64,000 nucleotides of DNA from Scilla litardierei. Its lineage: Eukaryota; Streptophyta; Magnoliopsida; Asparagales; Asparagaceae. The DNA lies in NCBI GenBank assembly GCA_030789695.1, contig CM061141.1:197357689-197421688 (forward strand). The letters run 5' to 3'. The notes beneath the pieces are model-generated. The model was not told where the DNA came from, did not search any database, and saw only the letters and a list, made by a program, of their open reading frames with translations. The position numbers and the translations under genes were made by a program. The number at the start of each line of letters is the position of its first letter. Position 1 is the stretch's first letter. Positions 43,001 to 55,148 of this stretch are shown here, piece after piece.

Positions 43001-44151
43001 GTGCTTTCTCTCCGACGATTTGCCGCGTATGACGTTGCGACACGTGGTAGCCCGTCGTCACAGTGCTAGCTTTGGAATCTGGATTCGTTGCTCCGGTTGC
43101 TGCTCTGAACTTTCCAGCGAGGAATCTATATTGGAATCAGGACTTGGAGCACGATCTTTTTATTCCAACCCCTGGCGTCTCTACCCGACACCAGTGTAGT
43201 TTCGCGTCGTGTTGAGGTAACGCTTTGCATCCCTAGGACCCCCAACCCATTGCCTGCTAATCAAGACTAAAATCAATGTTTTTAAAGTATTTTAAATGTT
43301 TTAGAATTCACTAATCAGGATTAATAAAACGGATGTAGGCCGGTGGACTTGTGCACGTAGGATAATTGTGACTTTGGACTCGTTGGACGGTGTGCTCAGA
43401 CGTTGTACTTTCAGGCAAGTGGAACTTGCCAACTCTTGTGTATGGCCATGTTTTTAGGCCACTTCCTTGTTTTTAGCGTAAAAGAGACTAGTCAGTGAAA
43501 TGATAGCTGGCTAGATGCCTACTTGATCTAGTTTGACAACGAAACTAGATCCGGCACCTAAATTGATCTAGCTTGACAACGAAGCTAGATCCAACTCTTA
43601 ACTTGTTGATCATGCATACTAAACTTTCATGTTTACTTTTCTTACCTGTACGCTTTACTACTTGCCATGTTATGTCATCCATGTATTGAATGTCGCATTC
43701 GTAGCACACGCTACAATACTTGTACTTGTACTTTCTTGTCTGGCTAGGTGCACCCCTATGCCATCGTGATAAAAAACTTCCTGGCTCGTGATCCAGAAGC
43801 GGGCCTCATGTGTTGGTCAAAAGCCAATGCCTGATACACGTGGAGGGGTAGGGATAAGCGATCACTTGAGCTTAGGAGTTGGCCCGATCAGCCACTCTAG
43901 CCAAAAGACGTAATCTCTGTGCACGACGTGCTTACTTTACTTGTCTTGTACTAGTGAGTGTTTCTTGTAATACTTGACATTCATGCAATGCTCGTACCTT
44001 ACTTTACTTTACTTGTTGCACTCATACTTTAACTGCCATGTCATTGCATTCATGCTAGAACTGCTAGGTTGCTTACTTTCGCTTTCAGTTTCCTTGCACA
44101 AGTCTCTTGTAGACTTGCTGACATGTGCCCCTTGCTCTTTTGGGTGTCACA

Positions 44152-44229
44152 TGTTAGACCCTGAGCCAGAGACCGTAGCTGAGTACGTGGTTGTTGCTGA
44201 CGCTGAGCCTGAGTCCATGTCTGCATAGG
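44152..44229 (+). other. Short acidic open frame in LARD-B LTR
   Basis: ATG at 44152 opens MLDPEPETVAEYVVVADAEP and stops at a TAG after ...ESMSA. In the partial LTR at about 45632 the frame continues past that position (QEEFCGHR). In the 3' LTR the ATG is lost (CACAGTTAGACC at about 54709). Same start and acidic pattern as in LARD-A and the Tekay-like LTR. Confidence 0.35.
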
Positions 44230-44588
44230 AGGTGTTTTGTGGACACCGGTGACCTTGTTGAGTTTTCCTTTGTTTTAGTATCTCTGTTAGTTGTCGGTGC
44301 GTGGAACCTTTACTTTGTACGTTGTACTTTTGTTGGCCATGTTTTGGGCCTTAGACTCTTTTTCTTTTAGCCTGGTGGCTTTTCTGTGATGTTGAAATTT
44401 ATTATTATGGATATTCAGAGATTTCTCTTTTGTCTCATTTCCTTATTATTATCTTTGTTTCGTTTCGCGTTGCAAGGACCTGCAGTTTAAGTTGACTGAC
44501 GCTTATCGGACTTGCAACATTGTAGCTTCAAGTCTGAGCGGACCTCCTCACGTCTCGCCTCCACATTTTTGGGAAGCGGGGCGTGACA

Positions 44589-45327
44589 GGTTTTGTTGGT
44601 GGCCCATGCAGGTCCGTCTTGCAACTGCGAATTAACGGAATAACGATAATAACGGAATGTCCATTAAATAAATTGCAACATCCGAGTCATAACCCTTGAG
44701 TCTAGTCATTTTCCTATTTCACTAGGTGGTAAGAAGACTTAGTTAGACGTCTGTGTTTGCTAGATAGAGGCCCTGATTGTTAGTTAGACTCCCAGCTAGC
44801 AATTAATTTAATCGGCGTAGGAGTTACCTTAGTGGTTCTTGTCTAACTCTGACCATAGTAGACTTCTAGAATTCCTTTAGTCGTTCGCTTAGGTTCATCG
44901 ATTTCGGACCAAGCTGAACGCATTTCATTACCGTCTAGCCCCTTAGAAGGTCCTAGCGCTTAGTTTCTTAATCCTTGGTTGGTCGACTGTATGAGTTTCC
45001 ACGTAGATTTCCTGGTTCATATCTTAGGCGTATGTATGCCTTGATCATCCGACCATTCTCCTTGTCTAAATTCACGAGATCCCCTCATGACGATCGTCGT
45101 CAATTTTCGAACCTCTCCATTACAAATATTGAATCTTCTGGAAGTATTTTTCGATTCCCTCTTTCCCTAAGTTTAAATTTGTTCAAATTTTAATGTATAT
45201 ACTTATACTCCATACTCCTTCGCTGGCTTAAATTCTTAAAACTTTTGTCGAAATTTTTTGAAAACTAGCTTATTATATTCCAGCCAATACTTTCGTACCA
45301 ATGTAAATACCTTGTCCCTTCATATAC
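44589..45327 (+). other. LARD-B internal region, 5' part
   Basis: Starts GGTTTTGTTGGTGGCCCATG next to the LTR, as in LARD-A. No ORF above about 70 codons. Confidence 0.7.
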
Positions 45328-46082
45328 TAGGGATAAGCGATCACTTGAGCTTAGGAGTTGGCCCGATCAGCCACTCTAGCCAAAAGGCGTAATCTCTGTG
45401 CACGATGTGCTTACTTTACTTGTCTTGTACTAGTGTGTGTTTCTTGTAAAACTTGACATCCATGCCATGCTCGTACTTTACTTTACTTTACTTGTTGCAC
45501 TCATACTTTAACTGCCATGTCATTGCATTCATGCTAGAACTGCTAGGTTGCTTACTTTCACTTTCAGTTTCCTTGCACAAGTCTCTTGTAGACTTGCTGA
45601 CATGTGCCCCTTGCTCTTTTGGGTGTCACATGTTAGACCCTGAGCCAGAGACCGTAGCTGAGTACGTGGTTGTTGCTGACGCTGAGCCTGAGTCCATGTC
45701 TGCCCAGGAGGAGTTTTGTGGACACCGGTGCCCTTGCTGAGTTCTCCTTTGTTTTAGGATCTATGTTAGTTGTCGGTGCGTGGCACCTTTGTTTTGTACG
45801 CTGTACTTTGTTGGCCATGTTTGGGCCTTTAGACTCCTTTTCTTTTCAGCCTGGTGGCTTTTTCTGTGATGTTGAAATTTATTAATATGGATATTCTGAG
45901 ATACCTCTTTTGTCTCATTTCATTATTGTTATCTTTGTTTCGTTTCGCGTTGCAAGGACCTGCAGTTTAAAGTTGATTTACGCTTATCGGACTTGCAGCT
46001 TTGTAGCTTCAAGTCTGAGCGGACCTTCTCACGTCTCGCCTCCACATTTTTGGGAAGCGGGGCATGACAGGTTTTGTTGGTG
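45328..46082 (+). repeat. Partial LTR copy embedded in the LARD-B interior
   Basis: 755 bp matching the 3' part of the LTR from TAGGGATAAGCGATCACTTG to GGGCATGACA plus the first 13 internal bases GGTTTTGTTGGTG. Several positions agree with neither LARD-B LTR (for example GGACCTTCTC, as in LARD-A, instead of GGACCTCCTC). In LARD-A the two flanks are contiguous (about 10560-10640), so it is an addition. Confidence 0.85.
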
Positions 46083-48805
46083 AACTACTTATGCATCATA
46101 TATTAATTTTATTCTGAACCGTACTTTTATTTTGTCCAATTCAACTTATAAATTTCCCTTCTATTTATGCCATCCAAATGACCCATCCCTCTTCCTTTTA
46201 ATATACTTTTCAAGTCACATAGGATTTCAGCTTTCAGCAAGGCGAAGCTATGCTCATCGTTTTCCATATTTCAGATTTTTGGAAAATTACTATTTAATAA
46301 CCATTTCCTGATTTAGACCCTACATGATTTGATTTTAAAGCTTTACTATCAAATTTGATAATTCTACTACTAAGTTATTATTATCTTTCCGACCACCATA
46401 CATGCTTTTAGAAAAATTTCTAAATTAAATTGAATTTCAATTATTTTTACACATCCGTGCCAGGTTCGTGTGCTCGTATATTAAAAGAACTCCGTGTAAA
46501 TCAGTTTTATTTTGGCACACCCTGGCCCCTATAAAAATAGTTTCAATACTGATTATTTTTAAATTTTCCTAGCCTAGAGACTTGGAAAGCATTTAACACA
46601 AGTTTAAATTCTTCAGTTAAAATTTAATTTCATTCTTTAAGCTTTTGCCAGCTTTATATTAAATTACGGCCGTATAATATTTTCTAAAAACTACGTTTTT
46701 AATATTCGTGTAACTTATTTACTCTTTTATTATGATTTTGTATAAGCCACTAAATCATTTTCTCTTATTATGAATATTCAACTCAAACTTATTTTGAACA
46801 ACTCGTTTTATCGATCTCCAAATATTTTATACAGACGAGGACTTTAACTTTTGAAATACAGCAGTTTTCAAATTTCATGTATTTTAGCTTATGCTATTTA
46901 CCCTATTTCCTTTTCTGTATCCTATAAAAGTATCACTACATCTTCCTTTCCTCTACCTAAGTATTCACAAATGAGTCACTGTTTCACCTAACCAAGCTGT
47001 CTCCTTGTATTCGTTCTATCTGAACTCGTACATATCGATCCTTCCCTCGTCACGCTTTCGACGTCGACCTCCCTCTATTGCTTAGGCTTAGTGCTCGTCA
47101 ATGACTGTGTCAACCCTAATTTGTTAGTAGGCCCTTGGACCCTCGTGATGTTGTCGTGGTGCACGTACCTAAGTTGTGTATGTGGACTTGAATGAGCGTA
47201 CCCCCCATAGTATATTGATGTTTGCCTATTGTGCGATATATATATACTCGGAGTTATTCATGATATTATGAAGTTGTTTGTGTGTTAGAATTTATAGATT
47301 TGTGGGTGGTTAGCTATACCATACTAGGGATGCCTATGTATATAAGAATTAGTGTGGGAATATCCAAGGGGAGGTATGTAGTTAGAGATACTTATATTGG
47401 TTGAAATAAAATGATTGGTAGAGCTATGTGTATGCTAGGTGTGATAAAAATAGATGTATGTATAGTTAAGTGAGTAGGCCTATTGTATGACATATATGTT
47501 AGTACGTGTGAGTATGTGCTCGTACGTAGTTACGTATTGTGCTTAGGCGTAAGTAGTTATGTTTTGTTGCATGAGTATATAGGTGATATATGTGGTAGTA
47601 GGAGTATAATTTTGATTGGTATGGCTTGCTTTTGCGGGATGTTGTATGCGTGCATACCGTGAGGTATACACGACTATTGCACATCTTAACCATGTATGTA
47701 TATGTGTTGGTGTACTAATTATAGGTAGTATGCTATGGTGTGAATATATATGTTACAGGTGTGTGACTATACGACGAATGCGTATGTATTAAGGAGTGTA
47801 TTATAATTATACGTGTGCTGATGTCTGTATTATTATTATTATGGTATATAGAGTGATTGAACTATGTGAGTATTACCTGAACAAATATTAAGTGTGATTG
47901 ACTTATGGTATGTATATGGTTGTATTGGTAGACATATATATATATATTGGAGTGGTATTGGTATAGGTATAAATGCAGTGTTACGTATATAGAATATTCT
48001 GATATGTGTATTGAGTCTCACTCAAGCTTGAGTGGGTATAATCTAAGTATATTGTTATGTATGTCTGTAGTTGCATATAGCAATGGTTGATGTATGTATA
48101 GTGATAGGAGTGTTTTGTGCCTGGTTGTGTTACGCACATGATTGTGGGACGCTATACCAGTATATAGTTATAGGAGTTGGTCTTGTGGTATAGTTATGTA
48201 CTAAGGACTTGCATGTATGAACGTATGTGTACTAGCTAAACTAGGTGTGTAGATGTTCTAGTTATATAATGGTATGATTGGTATGCGTGAATGAAATGTT
48301 AGCGTGTATGGGTGTACACCATGCACGGGTAAGTATGTGTTTAGTTATGGGTATTGGTGACTATGGTATGTGTGGCGTGACGTGAATATAGTTATATGAC
48401 CGTATGTGGTGAGAATATATGGTGAACTATTTGCATGCATTTGAATGACTATATATTGTTAAACTATAGTAGTGGTGAATATATATGTTAGATATAGTGA
48501 AACTGGATTTAATTATGGTATGGTGTGACTACATGAGTTGATGTGTTGGATGTATACTAGGAAATATTAGGGAGTAGTATTCCCATGTTGGTTTTGTGCA
48601 TAGGTAGTTATCTATACGTAGAGCAGTGATTGTATTTGCTAAGTGTGAGACTATCCTTATTTGAGTATCTGAACTATTGTTTTGTGCTAGGTAAGTAGTA
48701 GTTATATGAGGGATGTACGTATATGTATATGATTGAAATACATGTATGAAACTGACTGACTATAATAGGTATAAGTGTATGACGTACGTGAATATATATA
48801 TATAT
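46083..48805 (+). other. LARD-B internal region, middle part
   Basis: AT-rich without ORFs. Homologous in places to LARD-A (for example TACTCAAGC/GAGTGGGTATA near 48018-48040, and GTGTCAACCCTAATTTG near 47107). From about 47180 the sense strand is G/T-rich and strikingly poor in C. Confidence 0.7.
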
Positions 48806-48986
48806 TTTTTGAAAAGTTAGCCTGTACATTTATTGAGAAATATACAAAAGTGTTACATCCTAAAGTAGGAAGGAGGTTTTAATAGAAGGAGGATAGGGCA
48901 CAAGCACCGTCACTCCTTACTATTAAATCCTCTTCCTAAAAATTCTATACATTGGATGAAAAGCAAAAGAAGGACTCTCAAGGACT

Positions 48987-49601
48987 TCAACCATTATCTC
49001 TGAAATTCCAGTTAGCCAGAATCTCCTTTTCCTCATCAGAAGTTGGTTCATGGTTCCTCATAATAATTCTGATGTCAACCACGATTTCTGCAAAAATAGT
49101 AGTAGCACTTCTCTCTACATTGTCAAAGATTCTCCTATTCCTTTCCCTCCAAATGTGCCATACAGTAGTAGCAAGTACCGATTTCGCCAAAATACTGATC
49201 ACATCTTTTCTCCCAAAGTGTAGAAGCAAGTATTTCCCCACCTCGGACAGGTTGCCTTCAACATCATGGGAAATATTGAGCTTAAGCAAAGAATTCCGCA
49301 GAACATTATCAGAGTAGTTGCATTCAAAGAAGAGATGTTTAGCACTCTCCTCATAACCATCCTCACAAAGAACACAATCTACCGGAGTATTAAGGCCCCA
49401 TTTACGTATCACATCCCTAGTTAACAATTTCCCTCGGAAAGCTCGCAGGAGGGTTAAAGCCATTTTAGGGGTATGTTCACTGTACCATATCAATTTATGA
49501 AAGGGGAAGGGTGAACCTGGTTTGCGCACAGCCTCCCAGCCTTGGCAAAAAACGAAATCTCTCCCAGGGGACCACGCCCAGCGATCTGGACCTTGCAATA
49601 G
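48987..49601 (-). pseudogene. LINE C-terminal zinc-binding RT-associated domain
   Basis: About 200 codons starting after an in-frame TGA (after KHWLQNF) with LLQGPDRWAWSPGRDF, then ...LTRDVIRKWGLNTPVDCVLCEDGYEESAKHLFFECNYS (C..C...H..C pattern, zf-RVT type), ending NWNFRDNG. Known to follow RT in plant LINEs. Confidence 0.85.
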
Positions 49602-51390
49602 TCAGAAGTTTTGCAACCAATGCTTGAAAGGCGTAGTATATTGGTCATACACCCAATAGCCAGCCGAGTTCCAATAGTCAATGACCCTTTTCTTAGATGC
49701 ATCAGGCGGAACATCACAGAGTAGATATAATGGGCCGCAGTCATGCCAAAAATCGTACCAGAAGAGGGTAGTTCTCCCATCTCTAACCTTCCTCTTAATC
49801 AGCTTTTGGGAGATAGGTCTACAGCTGAGCATATGCTTCCAGGTGCCAGAGTGCATTACAGTCTTCTTTGCCGCAAAAAATTCTTCAGATTTATCATATT
49901 GCTTCTTCATTAGTCTCGCCCAAAGTCCCCCCGATGTCAGATATCTCCAAGTGAGTTTAATTCCAGCCGCAGTGTTAATATCTTCCAATAATCTGATGCC
50001 AACCCCCCCTTCTGTTTTAGGAGTACACATATCCTCCCAAGACCAAGGACTTGTTTTCCCCCAAATGAATTTTCTACACATAGAAGTAATAACACTCACA
50101 ATTGTGCGCGGGACATGAAAAGCGTGCATCCAAAAAATAACCATACCATAGATGACTGTACGGACAAGTTCAATCCTGCCTGGAATAGATAACAAAGATG
50201 ATGACCAACCCATCAATCTCTTTTTGCATTTGTTTACCAACCTGCTGTACATTGGAGCTTTGGGGTATTTGGAAGACAACGGCAGACCCAGATATGTGGT
50301 GATAGTGGTTGCCAATTTGATGCCAAGTGAAGCCGCTAAGATAGACTTGTTTTTAACACCTTTGCTTAACAAAACCGCGCTTTTATCCCAATTTACCTGC
50401 AAACCAGATAAGTCGCCAAATTCCTCTAGTAACTTTTGGATTCCAGAAAATGATCGTTTATTGGCACGACAGAAAACTAGGAGATCATCTGCAAATAGCA
50501 AGTGGGAAATTGTAGAAGAGCGCCTCATTGGTTGGATAGCACCAGTGTTGGTATATTTGGCAATAAGGATGGAGAAGGCCTCCATAATAATCACAAAAAG
50601 ATAGGGGGAAAGCGGATCTCCTTGACGAATACCCCTATTACCACCGAAATATCCAGAGGGAGCACCATTTACCATCACCGAAAAAGAGGGAGTAGAGATA
50701 CACTCTTTTATCCATCCAATAAAAGAGATTGGAAAACCTAGCTGGAGGAGGAGATAGTAGATAAACTCATGATTCACACTGTCGAAAGCTTTCCTTAAAT
50801 CCAATTTCAGGCAAGCTCTGCTCCCCATAGGATTACTGAAGTCTCTGATTTGCTCATGAGCTATTAGGCAACAGTCTGAGAGAAGTCTACCCTTAAGGAA
50901 GGCTGCTTGATTTGGGGAAATCAGCTCATGAATAACAATTTTAAGCCTGTTACAAATCACCTTGCTAATAATCTTGTAGAGAACGTTACAACATGCAATG
51001 GGCCTATAATCACTCAGATTACTAGCATTAGCGTTTTTGGGTACTAGTGATAGGAATGTGTGGTTTATCTGGCGCAATAATTTCCCAGAAAGAAAAAAAG
51101 ATTTCACAGAGACAGTTACCTCCTGACCAATAAGGGACCAATTTTGTTGGAAGAAATATCCATTAAAGCCATCAGGACCTGGTGCCTTGTCTGGACCAAT
51201 CTGGAACACCGCTGCTTTAATTTCAGCATCCGAAATACACCTGCATAGCCAATTAGCCGCATCTTCCATCAAAATACGTTTAGGTACAAGCCTGGGGAAG
51301 TGTACCCTATAGTCTCTTTGATTATAAAGATTTTCATAAAATGCAGACGCTTCAGTTCTCAGCTCCTCTAGAAGAATTTTCCGATTACAT
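49602..51390 (-). pseudogene. LINE reverse transcriptase
   Basis: 556 codons open (49602-51272, extendable to a frameshift at about 51380). Motifs in order: IGPDKAPGPDGFNGYFFQ, DYRPIACCNVLYKIISKVIC, NQAAFLKGRLLSDC, LKLDLRKAFDSVNHEF, GNRGIRQGDPLSPYLFVI, catalytic FADDLLVFC, and the downstream VNWDKSAVLLSKG and GLPLSSKYPKAP. RT catalytic residues are intact; the copy is dead because of truncation, a frameshift and a TGA. Confidence 0.92.
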
Positions 51391-52108
51391 TTGCATCAAC
51401 CAGATGGTTCAAACTGTTGTGCGTAGCCCTTGATTTCATGGCGGTGTAGAAAAATTTGGTGTTCCGGTCACCTAGTTGCAACCATTCTTGCCTGCTTTTT
51501 TGTCGGTACATGTCTTCTTCTAGGCCCAGAGCATTCGCCAACTCCTTGATAAGCTTTTGTTCTTTAACTTGAAGCCCAATGTCAGAGTGAATAGATGAAG
51601 AGGATCTGATCAATTCCAAGTTATTGCGAATTTGAGAAACCACCTTCGCAGCATGATGCTGAGCTGCCCATACCCGAAGCTTACTCTTTAGATATTTGAG
51701 TTTCTGAGTAAGGCAATACATTGGTGTGCCCTCCACATAAGTACCCCAGCATTCTTCAACCATTTCCTTGTACCCAGGACATTTAGAACAATAATTAAAA
51801 AACCTAAATGGCTTAGGAAAAGAAGGCAACTGCAGATGGAGACTAACCAGCATGGCCGAATGGTCACTGGAATAAGGGTCTAAATAGGATAGATAAGAAT
51901 CCGGGAGAATGTTGATCCATTCTACATTGCAGAAAACTCTGTCAAGTTGAGCAGCTATTCGGCCATCCCCCACACGATTGTTGCACCAGCTCAGCTTAGT
52001 CCCAGTGCTCTTCAGCTCTTGAAGGTGGCAGTCTTGGACACAGGTATGAAAGTCCTTTACCATACATTCCTCAAGCTTACGTCCCCCTATCTTATCTTTG
52101 GAGTATAG
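51368..52108 (-). pseudogene. LINE endonuclease, C-terminal part, and linker
   Basis: Open from the LINE 5' end at 52108. Contains LSWCNNRVGDGRIAAQLDRV and YSSDHSAMLVSL (SDH motif of APE-type endonuclease), then the helical linker to RT with SRQEWLQLGDRNTKFFY. The catalytic N-terminal half of the nuclease is missing. Confidence 0.85.
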
Positions 52109-52112
52109 TACG

Positions 52113-52115
<3 letters not shown>

Positions 52116-52178
<63 letters not shown>
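52116..52178. repeat. (TA)n microsatellite
   Basis: About 30 TA units at the right LINE junction, expanded from the TA-rich target site. Confidence 0.9.
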
Positions 52179-52179
<1 letters not shown>

Positions 52180-52298
52180 GTTGGTAGTGTTAATGTTTGA
52201 CTACCTAGTGCATATATAAGCACTTGTAATGACTATACCTGGTTTGAATTATAATGTGACATGATTGGGGTAGTTACTAGAACGACTAGATATGTTAG

Positions 52299-52318
52299 AA
52301 AGTCCGAGGACGGACTTT
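52299..52318 (+). promoter_or_regulatory. Pre-PPT hairpin of LARD-B
   Basis: AAAGTCCG-AGGA-CGGACTTT, identical to the LARD-A structure. Followed by TATTCTAAGGTGGGGAGGA, whose purine end is the presumed PPT directly before the LTR at 52337. Confidence 0.78.
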
Positions 52319-52336
52319 ATTCTAAGGTGGGGAGGA

Positions 52337-55148
52337 TGTAACGACCACTTTTCGTTGTACTTTGTCCGTGCACGTGCCTTGTCCGTGCACGTGTTTATTT
52401 TAGCCATTGTTTGTTTGTGAACACTTTTGTGTAATATGCCGTTGTGAACGTCTCTGAGAGTATTAAATAGTGGCACTAATTTGGAACGATATTTCTCGAG
52501 TCGTTTTCCCACAATTTAATCTTATTCGATGAGACGTTGCGATTTTCACTTTTGACGGGAGACGTTCCTATTTTTAGTTTCGTCGTTCGACGTCCAAATT
52601 GTGATCCGTCTTCTTAGTTAGCTTTCTCTCGTCATCGCGATCACCACGATATTTATTTTATAATTTTTGGAGTTTATTTGACCTACTTTATATTTTTAGC
52701 AAGGTTTAAAATATTTTTAAAAGCTAGGTTTTAAATTAATTTCGGCCAAAGAAAATTTATTTGAGTTTAAAACGTTTTTTTTTGAGCCAATTTCCAGCTC
52801 ATTTGGGGCGCACCCAAGCCTTGGGTGAGTTGGAGAGGGTGAGATCTAAATTTTAAATATTTTTAAACTCCTAATCCCATTAGGATTAGCCCTAGACCTA
52901 GTCAACCCATCTACACTATATAAACAACCTCTAGGAAGACCTATTTTCGCAAGAAAATAACCCTAGCCGCTTCCAAAACTCAATTCCACACGTGCGACGT
53001 TTCGTCGCAATATTGCGACGGCCGTCACCCGCACCGACCGAGCCAAACACCCCAAAATCCTCGCTCAGACCGATGGCCGCCACCGCACCAAGATTGCACA
53101 GCCGCTCCGCATCGCCCCCGCTCCGTTCTTCCGCTCCGACCGAGAGGAGCTCTCGGTCTGACCGAGAGCTTGGCCCGCTGCATCGCCCCGCTCTGCACCG
53201 CACAGCCCCGCTTCGAAGCGCCCGCTCCGCCCCGTGTCTGACCGAGGCGCCCGCTCGCACCGACCGAAGCCCGCTTCGTTGCAATGTTGCAGACGTTGCA
53301 ACTCTCGTCCACCCGCACCGACCAACAGTCTGCCCTGCACCGACCGAGAGCCCGACCCCCGCTCCGCACCTCGCAGCTGTGCACAGCCGTTCCCCCGTGT
53401 CTGACCGAGCCCGACCCCCGCATTTGGCTGTGTCCGACCGAGAGCCATTCGTCGCAACCCCGCATCCGTCGCATCGCTTGCCACAGTGGTCCCCCAAGTT
53501 CTCCAGAAGTATTGCGGGCCCCTTATTAGTCCCTAGGAATACTGTGGGCCCCACCTAGGTGCTTTTTAACCGACGATTTACCGCGTACGACGTTGCAACA
53601 CGTCGTAGCCCGAGGTCGCACGTGCTATCTTTAGAATCTGGATTCGTTGCTCCGGTTGCTGCTCTGAACTTTCCAACGAGGAATCTATATTAGAATCAGG
53701 ACTTGGAGCGCGATCTTTTTATTCCAACCCCTGGCCTCGCTACCCGACGCCAGTGTAGTTTTCGCATCGTGTTGAGGTAACGTTTTGCATCCCTAGGACC
53801 CCCAACCCATTGCCTGCTAATCAAAACTAAAATCAATGTTTTTAAAGTATTTTAAATGTTTTAGAATTCACTAATCAAGATTAATAAAACGGATGTAGGC
53901 CGGTGGACTTGTGCACGTAGGATAATTGTGACTTTGGACTCGTTGGACGGTGTGCTCAGACGTTGTACTTTCAGGAAAGTGAAACTTGCCAACTCTTGTG
54001 TAGGGCCATGTTTTTAGGCCACTTCCTTGTTTTTAGCGTAAAAGAGACTAGTCAGTGAAATGATAGCTGGCTAGACGCCTACTTGATCTAGTTTGACAAC
54101 GAAACTAGATCCGTCACCTAAATTGATCTAGCTTGACAATGAAGCTAGATCCAACTCTTAACTTGTTGATCATGCATACTAAACTGTCATGTTTACTTTC
54201 CTTACCTGTACGCTTTACTACTTGCCATGTCATATCATCCATGCATTGAATGTCACATTCGTAGCACACGCTACAATACTTGTACTTGTACTTCCTTGTC
54301 CGGCTAGGTGCACCCCTATGCCATCGTGATAAAACACTTCCTGGCTCGTGATCTAGAAGCGGGCCTCATGTGTTGGTCAAAAGCCAATGCCCGATACACG
54401 TGGAGGGGGTAGGGATAAGCGATCACTTGAGCTTATGAGTTGGCCCGATCAGCCACTCTAGCCAAAAGGCGTAATCTCTGTGCACGACGTGCTTACTTTA
54501 CTTGTCTTGTACTAGTGAGTGTTTCTTGTAATACTTGACATCCATGCCATGCTCGTACCTTACTTTACTTTACTTGTTGAACTCATACTTTAACTGCCAT
54601 GTCATTGCATTCATGCTAGAACTGCTAGGTTGCTTACTTTCACTTTCAGTTTCCTTGCACAAGTATCTTGTAGACTTGCTGACATGTGCCCCTTGCTCTT
54701 TTGGGTGTCACAGTTAGACCCTGAGCCAGAGACCGTAGATGAGTACGTGGTTGTTGCTGACGCTGAGCCTGAGTCCATGTCTGCACAGGAGGAGTTTTGT
54801 GGACACCGGTGACCTTGCTGAGTTTTCCTTTGTTTTAGGATCTCTGTTAGTTGTCGGTGCGTGGCACCTTTACTTTGTACCTTGTACTTTTGTTGGCCAT
54901 GTTTTGGGCCTTAGACTCTTTTTCTTTTAGCCTGGTGGCTTTTCTGTGATGTTGAAATTTATTATTATGGATATTCAGAGATTTCTCTTTTGTCTCATTT
55001 CCTTATTATTATCTTTGTTTCGTTTCGCGTTGCAAGGACCTGCAGTTTAAGTTGACTGACGCTTATCGGACTTGCAGCATTGTAGCTTCAAGTCTGAGCG
55101 GACCTCCTCACGTATCGCCTCCACATTTTTGGGAAGCGGGGCGTGACA
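52337..55148 (+). repeat. LARD-B 3' LTR
   Basis: 2812-bp partner of 41774-44588, scattered substitutions and small indels, TATA box 52917-52924, GC-rich block 52990-53560. Ends GGGGCGTGACA followed by the TSD CAAAA. Confidence 0.94.

Larger units (their letters stand above)
41774..44588 (+). repeat. LARD-B 5' LTR
   Basis: 2815 bp. Short U3 with TGTCCGTGCACGTG repeats near 41800-41835, an inverted repeat CTAATCC...GGATTAG near 42313-42331, TATA box 42360-42367, GC-rich R region (42430-43000), then the conserved R/U5 shared with LARD-A and the Tekay-like LTR, including GTGACATGTTAG-type wording around the acidic ORF (44152). Confidence 0.94.
48806..52108 (-). mobile_element. 5'-truncated L1-type LINE
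   Basis: Target duplication of about 21 bp, TACGTGAATATATATATATAT, at 48785-48805 and 52109 onward (its right end runs into (TA)n). The 3' end (left) has a short A tail (TTTTTT on the plus strand at 48805-48811). It starts inside the endonuclease domain, so ORF1 and most of the endonuclease are missing, the typical result of incomplete target-primed reverse transcription. Coding remnants: 51368-52063, 49602-51390 and 48987-49601. Confidence 0.92.
41774..55148 (+). mobile_element. LARD-B: non-autonomous LTR retrotransposon in the Sirevirus integrase, carrying a LINE
   Basis: LTRs at 41774-44588 and 52337-55148 (about 2.81 kb each, TGTAACGACCACTT...GGGGCGTGACA), perfect target duplication CAAAA (41769-41773, 55149-55153). 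Removing it rejoins the Sirevirus integrase at HLWHRHFGHVNFG. The interior (44589-52336) is homologous to the LARD-A interior, has no gag or pol, and contains an extra partial LTR (45328-46082) and a LINE (48806-52108). It shares the PPT and hairpin with the Tekay-like element. Unlike LARD-A, its U3 lacks the TAGTCGGTC array. Confidence 0.94.

Noticed and set aside
42435..43199. 254-codon frame in the LARD-B LTR as a gene
   Set aside because: The frame is shortened in the other LTR and several frames are open because of GC content; not counted as CDS.
45453..45740. 95-codon leucine/serine-rich frame as a membrane protein gene
   Set aside because: It is LTR sequence; the hydrophobic part is not kept in the LARD-A or Tekay-like LTRs. 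Only the short acidic tail is conserved, and is reported separately.
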